A stretch of 64,000 nucleotides of DNA from Berberis thunbergii. Lineage: Eukaryota > Streptophyta > Magnoliopsida > Ranunculales > Berberidaceae. Below the pieces are notes generated by a model. That model was not told where the DNA came from. It made no database searches and saw only the letters and a list, made by a program, of their open reading frames with translations. Positions 57,001 to 64,000 of the stretch are shown in pieces (the first letter of the stretch is position 1; each line of letters opens with the position of its first letter). The stretch covers positions 1 to 64,000 of the forward strand of contig QNQO01005873.1 in the NCBI GenBank assembly GCA_003290165.1, read 5' to 3'. A program made the translations under genes and the position numbers.

Positions 57001-58784
57001 AACCTTTGAATGATCCACAAGGGCAATCCGAATTCACTTCAAGGCCAGGATCAATTTCTCTCCATCAACAATTAGTCTGTTTTCAATTGTTTATTTCCCA
57101 TTCCATAATCAATGTAGAGTTTTAGTTCTTAAAGGCTTATGTGATTTACAAACATTTAAGAAATAAAGGAAGAATTACAAAAATAAACTCTATTGATTAT
57201 TGGAAAGATGTAACAACAAGCACCTTGAGGTAGATATAAAATACTACATACTACAAGCATCTGAATATAGTGCGACATAAAGTAAAAGACTCGTTTAGAC
57301 AATTCTACTATGAGAAGAATATGAAAAAAACTTGTAGACCCTTCGATGAGAGAAATTTGCAAGTAGCAACAAAGATACGCGAACTGACTTTGCTCGACCC
57401 CTTCCCAAGATAAAGACAAAGTGTAAAAAGGGATTGAAAGGACTTCGCAGTCAGATTGCTTCGTCAAATCACCTCAGAACAAGAGCATTGTTGGCCTTAC
57501 AACGGGCTATTGATTTCTTCAAGAGACATCCCACTCCTCTTTCAATTTCTTCAAATAGCTTAGAAGAAGATGGATGAAGATGGCCACAAGCAATGACGTA
57601 GTCACGGTCTTTCAGTGCTATCAAACGAGGCCACTTTTCACATGCGCGATACTAGGAGTAACTGAGAGATACCACACCTGGAGACATCGCGCATCAACTA
57701 ACACTTCAATTAGCCATTGGTCAACAACGAAATTCAAGCACATAAAGGCAAATCTGGTATGGTGTAAGACCAAGGCATCTCCCTCGAGCGAAACACGTAC
57801 TACTTCTTTGTGATATGAGAAGAAATTATGAGACCTCGACAAGATAACAACGTGCCCACCCATAACAGATGACCACGCATAACAACTTTCGATGTGCCTG
57901 ATCAGTGAAAATGTCAGAATATTCTGAGACTCTAGAGGCAGAGATCCACTTTCGGCCTTTGGAAAACCCAAAGCATTTTCTTCAGCCTTTGGAAAACCCA
58001 AAGCGTTCTCTTCAAGTACGAACATTACAGGAGATAAGCTCTGTGAAAGATAGTTCCTACAACGATTGGAAAACACCAATATATAGACACGATGGTTCAC
58101 CAAGTGGGCACTCTAGCATTAACTGCCAAGCATTAAATATCACATGGGAAATGAGGAGATAACGATTTCGTAGGAAACTGCGCAGACCACGTCAATCAAA
58201 TTAATGGCGTTGCACGCAATCCCATCAACTAAAGAGGAGTAACCAATACTGAACCGTCACGCATCCTATGTCGTACACGTGTTACCATGCTATCTATGTC
58301 CTACACGCAGCACACCGTGTAGGAAACCCTAGCCCCTCCTCAACGGGCCCATGGGCTCAGCCTGTTATTCAAACAATATTTTGTCACATGCTTGGCATGA
58401 GCATGAAAAATCCTAGTCAACTCTAACATACAGATCGTACCTACAGATCACTAGTTGATTTAGGGTAACTTCGTCCACACCATGCACCATGTGGATGGAC
58501 TAGGTTTGTACGCCTTCAAACGGGTGGAACCCCTCTCCAACCAAGCAAGCTTAGTCAGCCTAAGCTGATGACGATGGATTCTGGTATCACCCGACACCTA
58601 GTATGCTCAGTGCAAATCTCGATGGCTTAGGAAGTGGGAGTCTAATTAGAGCTATCACGCATGATGACGTCGAGTTGCCAGGGATCATTGCCCTTCCTTC
58701 GCTGTTAATACTCGCTGAGGTAAGCCTAGTTGGTGACGACTAGCAACGAAAGCTTATGATCAAAGCCCAAACCTATAGTCCCAC
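57001..58784 (+). other. T3 post-protease non-coding region
   Basis: Colinear with T2 20061-22195. Contains a perfect-phase 30-bp duplication of CTTTGGAAAACCCAAAGC(A/G)TT at about 57957 and 57987. No pol and no gene recognised. Confidence 0.55.
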
Positions 58785-59440
58785 TATGCGGGTGTAGATG
58801 GTTTGGAAGGTGGTAGCCCAATCAGTCCTGAACTGATTTCGATGGCTCGCCACGGGACTAATGCTTTTCAGCGAGGCCGTTGAATCACCAACTCTTGACT
58901 TGCCCCCATTGCGTGGGTGTAGATAGTCTAGAAGGTGGGAGCCTAGTCAGCCACGACCTGATTCCGACGGCTTGCCATGGGACCACTGTTTTCTATGGCC
59001 ACCAAAAACTTCAAAATTTGTAGCTTGGTGCTCATAGGTGTAGATAATTTGGAAAGTGGGAGCCTAGTCAGTGTTGAACTGATTTTGATGGCTTGCCACG
59101 GGACCACTGCTTTTCAGCCTGGTCGCAAAACTCCTCTCTCGAATTCGTAGCCCCCACCGTACGGGGAGGGTGTAGATGGTTCGAATGGTGGGAGCCTAGT
59201 CAGTCCTTAACTGATTTCGATTGCTTGCCATGGGACCACTGTTTTTCAACCTGGTCACCAAACTTTTATTCCCCAAACTTGTAGTCTGTTTTGCTTGTTC
59301 ATAAAAGATTTAGAAGGTGGGAGCCTAGTCAGTCCAGAACTGATTTTGATGGCATGCCACGGGACCACTGTTTTTTAGCCTAGTCACCAAACTTTTGCTC
59401 CCCGAATCTGTAGTCCATTTTGATTCGGAAGGTGAGAGGC
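58785..59440 (+). repeat. T3 tandem repeats, ~130-bp unit
   Basis: About six diverged units, recognised by GGGTGTAGAT(G/A)GTTTGGAAGG or decayed forms near 58790, 58915, 59036, 59168, 59300 and 59420, each followed by GTGGGAGCCTAGTCAGTC and CACGGGACCACTG. Homologous to the T2 array. Confidence 0.88.
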
Positions 59441-60118
59441 TCAAACAGCTCGCCACGTGACCTTCGCTTTCCTTCGAAACAACAATCGCAAGCATGAATC
59501 TAGCCGAGCCAACGTATTCACGCTCAAACGAACTGACATTCTATTATTAGCGAAGGCCATTTGTGCCGATACAAAGATCGTATGGCCAGTGCCAGATAAA
59601 AGCTACTTAGGATGCCAACCCGAGCTTATGGCGCCTGACTCATCACGAACGCTCTGACACATACACTCGGCCATCGTAACTTGCCCATAGTAGCAACTGC
59701 AATCGACCGATCAGACAAATAGGGTAAGCCTCAAACAGCTTACCTTGGGGACAAAACACAGCTCGGGCTACTCAACCCCCCAGCTAAACTGTCTGCAACA
59801 TGCCCACCATCGAACATGACCACACAGCGATGACCTTGAGTCATTCGCAACGCAAAACGGTCAAACTCTTTATCGTAGACAGACCAGTCGATGTCCTATT
59901 GATTCAACTAGACTATGCCAAAGCAAAACGACAAGGCAAAACGAAAAAATGCAATAGAAACAACAAGCACGATACGGATAAAACTATTTTCATTAAAGGT
60001 CAAAACGGAAAGGGGTACAAGAACACAAAGTCTACTCCTTATCAGGAGAAGGAACAAAAATAGAAGATCTAAGCCTAGTGGAAGAAGGAACAGGAGTTGC
60101 GTTCACATGCGTCATGCC
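59441..60118. other. T3 spacer between repeats and antisense ORF
   Basis: Non-coding, homologous to 23011-23639. No gene is seen. Confidence 0.5.
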
Positions 60119-62524
60119 CTAGACATCAGGGCCCACACTGTCTTTATCGTCCAATGACGCAAAGGTAACATACAAGTCTACATACGATATCTTCTTATAG
60201 CGGTCAAGATCGCACTCCGGATGTTCCTTTTTCATCAGCGCCAGCAGCTCCAACCAGCCATGTACAACCCAGTAAAACTCGCATTTGCCTTGTTCCTGAA
60301 GAAGCTCGTCTTCTCGCGCTTTCGCGTCAACTAATTCAGGCTCCAACTTGCTACTCAGCGCGTCGACCTGAGACTGCTCTATGACCAGACTGTTCTTCAT
60401 ATCACTAAGCTCATGCCACACCAATTCGAGCTTCTTGGTCTTCCTCCCCTGTCGAGCACAAAAACTCCACATCGAATTCTAACTGTTGCTTCTGAGCAGC
60501 TCAGTCGGCCTCCTTCGAAGAATTTTCTTCAACAAGAGACTGCAGTTCAGAACATGCTTTAGCCGCAACTTCCTTCGCAACCTCTACATCTTGGCAGACC
60601 CGGTTCAACTCTTGTGTGAGTCTATCTATCTCAAACACTACCTCAGATAGATCACACTCAAGGACCTTCAGTCGAGCCCCTTGAGTCTTAGCCACGGTTG
60701 ATGTATCCAGCCTCTTCCCCTAAGCCTGCTTCTGTAGCCAATCAATTTCATAAAGTGCATCAGAATACAACACATGCATGTGCGAGAAGACACGCTCCAA
60801 GGTGTATACCCTCTCACGAGCTGCCTCAACTTCTGTCCCAACAACGGCCACGTGGTTCAAGTGAGACATACCCAACATAAGGTACTTCAAGCCCTTGTCC
60901 ATACACCCTTCCAAGGTATCCTCCTCGGGCTTCGGAGCACAATCCATCAGCCAGCTATGACATCTGCTTATATGCTTCCTCAAAGCATACTCCACGTCAA
61001 CCTCTTGGTGTCAGACCTGTGAACTCATTTTCACCAAGTGATCCAGTGCAAATAGGCTTATCGTGCATTTTGATGAAGCTTCCTCAGGTCAGGAATCACG
61101 CCAACGCCACCCTTCACGGTTGTCACCGTCCTCAGGCTCTCCTCTGTAACCTTCCCCTTGTCACTGATAGCCGACCTTTTATTGCGGACGGCCTAACGGA
61201 TCCGAAGGTAGATGAGGAAGCGAATTATCCAAAGGACCCTTCAACACTTCTAGTTGTGGCCTAGAATGAGACGGTGAGCAACTCGAACTACAGGAGACAT
61301 GGCCAGTGCCACGACCACTTTCAGGCAAAACAACAATGGGGCAATAAAATTCTACAGCCTCAGGCGAATCTTCACAGTCCCACGCGAATCAACACCAGCG
61401 AAAACTGCCATTGCAACCCGCACCGGACGGTCATACAAAACTTCGACCTTGCGCGTCACTAAGGTTTGACCTGCCTACAACTCATGCAAACCACATGTAC
61501 TCTTTCTCCAAGCTGGAAACATCAGTCTCCGCCCCTGGAAGCCTAGCAGACTCGCGTTCTTCCCCCACTGGAGTGAGTCGTGCCGAAGACAACCTAGTCC
61601 TCACACGAGATTTCTTCCTTACAAAGGAGGCAATCGTTTCAGATGGCTTCTCCGCATCAGACATAACAAGAGCCATGGCCCCAACAACCTTCATTTTCTT
61701 CGAAAGGGCCCCATATTCCAACTTAATTCGCGATGTTCGATACAGAGTAGGGGCAACGTGCCAGTTGTCCCACAACCTAATACGGATGAAGTTGAAAACT
61801 TTTATGACATCTTCCACGTTCCTCTTTGGCAAGTCACGAAACGTCTCTATAGTGTTTTGCTTCGCTAAAGTAAGAGAAGTAGTAGGAAATCTTCCTGCGA
61901 AGAAATACAAACAACGATTAGTCAGCCGCTATCAAGCATATCAAAGTCACAAGAAGAGGGTTGAACTTACAAACAGCCTGAACTGTCGCTCGAGCGAACG
62001 ACTCTTGCATCAAAAATACTAAGAATCCGCAATAGCCAAGAAGCAGTACTACTCCCACAACTTGAAGTCATCGGTAGATTAACGAAGCAAGTCGGTGATG
62101 TCATCTTACAAACAACGTTACCCTTCAGCTGAGGAGAAGTCAACAACTGAATTACCCGCGGAGTCACGGTGACACGAGCCTCCTTAGCACAAAGCAGAAT
62201 CATGAGAATGATCATATATCCATTAGGCCCCAACTGGGCTAGAGGAATCCCTAGAAGATCTAGGAACTCCCAAATCACGTCTAAAACTGGAAAGTGCACT
62301 CCGGTTTGGAGCATCCCACGATGCAAGCAGATGAAACCAGTCGGAGGCGACATTGGCGTTTGGTCACCTGTTAGGACATGCAACGACAGGTTCTCAGGGA
62401 CTCCAAACTTCGTACGGATTTCAGCAAGGCCAGGTTCAGAAAATCTGTCTTCGAAAAACTCCAAGCCCTTGGCAAATATTGCGTAATCAAGAAAGTTTTG
62501 TTGGGCCATGAAGAAGATGAACAA
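60119..62524 (-). pseudogene. T3 antisense ORF, coiled-coil protein
   Basis: The most complete copy of the antisense protein. From the top: AQQNFLDYAIFAKGLEFFED, FGVPENLSLHVL, TGFICLHRGMLQTGVHFPVL, FLDLLGIPLAQLGPNGYMII (62524-62200), then a charged region with GRFPTTSLTLAKQNTIETFR (61900) and SFVRKKSRVRTRLSSARL, then PKPEEDTLEGCMDKGLKYLM (60950), and a long C-terminal coiled coil (LECDLSEVVFEIDRLTQELN; LSDMKNSLVIEQSQVDALSS; ARVEDELLQEQ-like text). Roughly 750 codons with a few breaks. It lies between the tandem repeats and the 3' LTR, opposite to gag. Function unknown; resembles antisense ORFs reported for some Tat-lineage elements (from memory of the literature). Confidence 0.7.
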
Positions 62525-62767
62525 TCTTTTCTAATCAGAGCGATATCTTCGAAAGCAGAGAAAGTAGAAGAGTCAGGCTCTACACTATGGATGACCTAAA
62601 CAGATGGTGGGTTCCCGTCTCTTTTCCACTGAACCAACACACCTTCAATTAATGCAGCGTGCGGCTCAAGCAACGATTCAGACTCAATCACCATGAGCGA
62701 CGCATCCCTTCAGGAGATGACTTAGCGAACCAATGTGATGGCGCACTAACTCGGGAGGAGTAGTTGA

Positions 62768-62950
62768 TGATACATAAAAACGGTCACACTTCTAAGCCAC
62801 ACACATGTCTTGATGATCTTGAGGAAATACAGGCCCCAAGATCAGCCCAACATTGATCCAGCCCAAGCGGTTCTAAGCCCGCTCAATTCAATCCGCCAGA
62901 CGGACTCGAACTCTCACAGCATGCTAGGCCTCACATCTATCCTCAAAGCC
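62768..62950 (+). mobile_element. T3 3' LTR, truncated
   Basis: Starts TGATACATAAAAACGGTC after a polypurine tract (CGGGAGGAGTAG) and aligns with the first 190 bp or so of the T2 LTRs (AGCCCAACA(C/T)TGATCC(G/A)(A/G)CCCAAG shared). The match ends near 62950; the TATA region and the LTR end are missing. Confidence 0.75.
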
Positions 62951-64000
62951 TCCTCAACTGGAAGATGCCTGACACTTAGCATCAGGCTCTAGGGGTGGGA
63001 AAAAAGATATGCTTCCTAGAATAGCAAGCTGAACATGCCAAAGTTCATTGAGGGCAACATTGACTTTGTCAGCATCCACCAGTTCTGTACAATTCCCCTC
63101 CAGTACAACTAATGGAACAAGAGTCTCTAGACAAACACTCCACTCCTTCTGAACAATCTCTTTAGTGGACTGATTGGGCCCAGACTCCATGACTGTCACT
63201 TCCTGTTCAAGCAGGATCAGTTTAGAAGGAAAATCATATTTGCTATTAGCTCACTTTCTCTTGGGACGACCAATGGGTGGCATGGTCGCCTCCAACTCAG
63301 CCTGCTTTAAAGGGCTTGGTATTGTGAGCTTCCTCTTTTTAGAATGGCCACTACTAGTCTCCATCGACAACGACCTAGTCACATAAGGATCGACTTGAAA
63401 GTATTTGAACAGTTCGCTTTGCACAACATTTTTCTAAGCTATGACCGCCTCAACAACAATTGAAGGAAGCTCATAAACGTCTTCCTCACCGATTCTTCCT
63501 CCTTAGTAAGAGTTGGAGTCACAAATTTGCCTACACAAAAAAGCAAGGCAACATGTCAATATCTGTGAAAACACATAAAAGAAAAACATAAGGAGGGGAA
63601 TTACGCTTACTAAGATCAAATTTGAAATGTCTGACAAGCGACCTCCTGTCCACCTTGAAGTACGAGGAGCTAGAAGAAGCTACAAAGCAATACTTTTGCC
63701 AAAACTTGAAATCTTCAGACAGGGAGCCCAATCACTTTGGAGTGCTTAACCAACAGACTCCGTGACCATTTAGCCGAAGAGAAGTCAGCAGGTGGATAAG
63801 TGGCAGAGTTAACCAAAGGTCAGGGTCATTCGCCTGAATAAGGACAGTAGCGATGGTCTTGAATCCTTTAGGCACCATCTGAGCAGGAGGAATATATAGG
63901 TACACCAGGAAGCGCCAAACATCCCCCGAAAACGAAAAACGAAGCCCGACCTGGAACATGCTTCTGTGTAAGGCTACGAATCCTTGTAAAGGCGTAAATG
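62951..64000 (-). pseudogene. T4 antisense ORF fragment (another Tat-like element)
   Basis: On the minus strand the sequence reads FQVGLRFSFSGDVWRFLVYL and IPPAQMVPKGFKTIATVLIQ (63957-63830), then DFKFWQKYCFVASSSSSYFK and VDRRSLVRHFKFDLS (63712-63610), corresponding to the N-terminal half of the T2/T3 antisense protein but clearly diverged. A further stretch at 63199-62954 is unassigned. It runs off the window edge. It abuts the truncated T3 LTR, so a different, related element begins here. Confidence 0.6.

Noticed and set aside
57621..58103. 160-codon minus-strand frame in T3
   Set aside because: Not conserved in the homologous T2 segment, contains a simple internal 10-residue duplication, and no domain is seen.

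Overview
The window is plant nuclear DNA, most likely from a flowering plant and probably a eudicot. The evidence is Ty3/gypsy LTR retrotransposons, CACTA and hAT DNA transposons, GT-AG introns, and gene fragments whose closest recognisable relatives are plant proteins (WNK kinase, auxin response factor, TGA bZIP, kinesin-5, CCT8). I find no intact host gene, rRNA or tRNA. Practically everything is nested transposable elements in various stages of decay, so it reads as a repeat-rich, gene-poor region.

Layout. (a) 1-10680 and 14119-17360 hold two head-to-head copies of an Athila-like Ty3/gypsy element (LTR, leader and, on the left, a gag remnant). They form a large interrupted inverted repeat around a Tat-lineage fragment (T1, 10681-14118: LTR end, gag, protease, RT, RNase H, second RNase H). 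The left copy is split by CACTA element 1 (2339-9083). (b) 17361-62950 is a tandem Tat-like array sharing three LTRs: LTR (17361-18044), internal T2 (18045-36477), LTR (36478-37105 plus 55636-55666), internal T3 (55667-62767), truncated LTR (62768-about 62950). T2 is split by CACTA element 2 (24579-34802), which itself carries a hAT element (30696-32646). The middle LTR is split by a Ty3/gypsy pol fragment, which is in turn split by CACTA element 3 (37685-47843) and by a complete non-autonomous LTR retrotransposon (47866-54655, target duplication GCTAC). (c) 62951-64000 is part of another Tat-like antisense ORF region (T4).

The notable biology is in the three CACTA elements. None shows a recognisable transposase, but each carries multi-exon fragments of unrelated host genes with introns retained. 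Element 1 has kinesin-5, a TGA bZIP and an E(z)-type histone methyltransferase on the + strand. Element 2 has CCT8, RNase J and a TPX2-domain exon on the - strand. Element 3 has WNK kinase, a JmjC-type exon, an ARF exon, ABCB6/20-like, MCM6 and SUT4-type sucrose transporter on the - strand. In every case all recognised fragments point the same way. Elements 1 and 2 have matching, asymmetric ends in opposite orientation, so the captured genes lie in the same sense relative to the same terminus. The nesting supplies internal empty-site controls that confirm the insertions and their 3-bp target duplications.

T2 and T3 lack RT, RNase H and integrase but retain gag/protease remnants, a tandem array of roughly 130-bp repeats and a long antisense coiled-coil ORF near the 3' LTR. 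The shared absence of pol suggests a non-autonomous subfamily. All identifications come from reading the sequence by eye; no database search was run.
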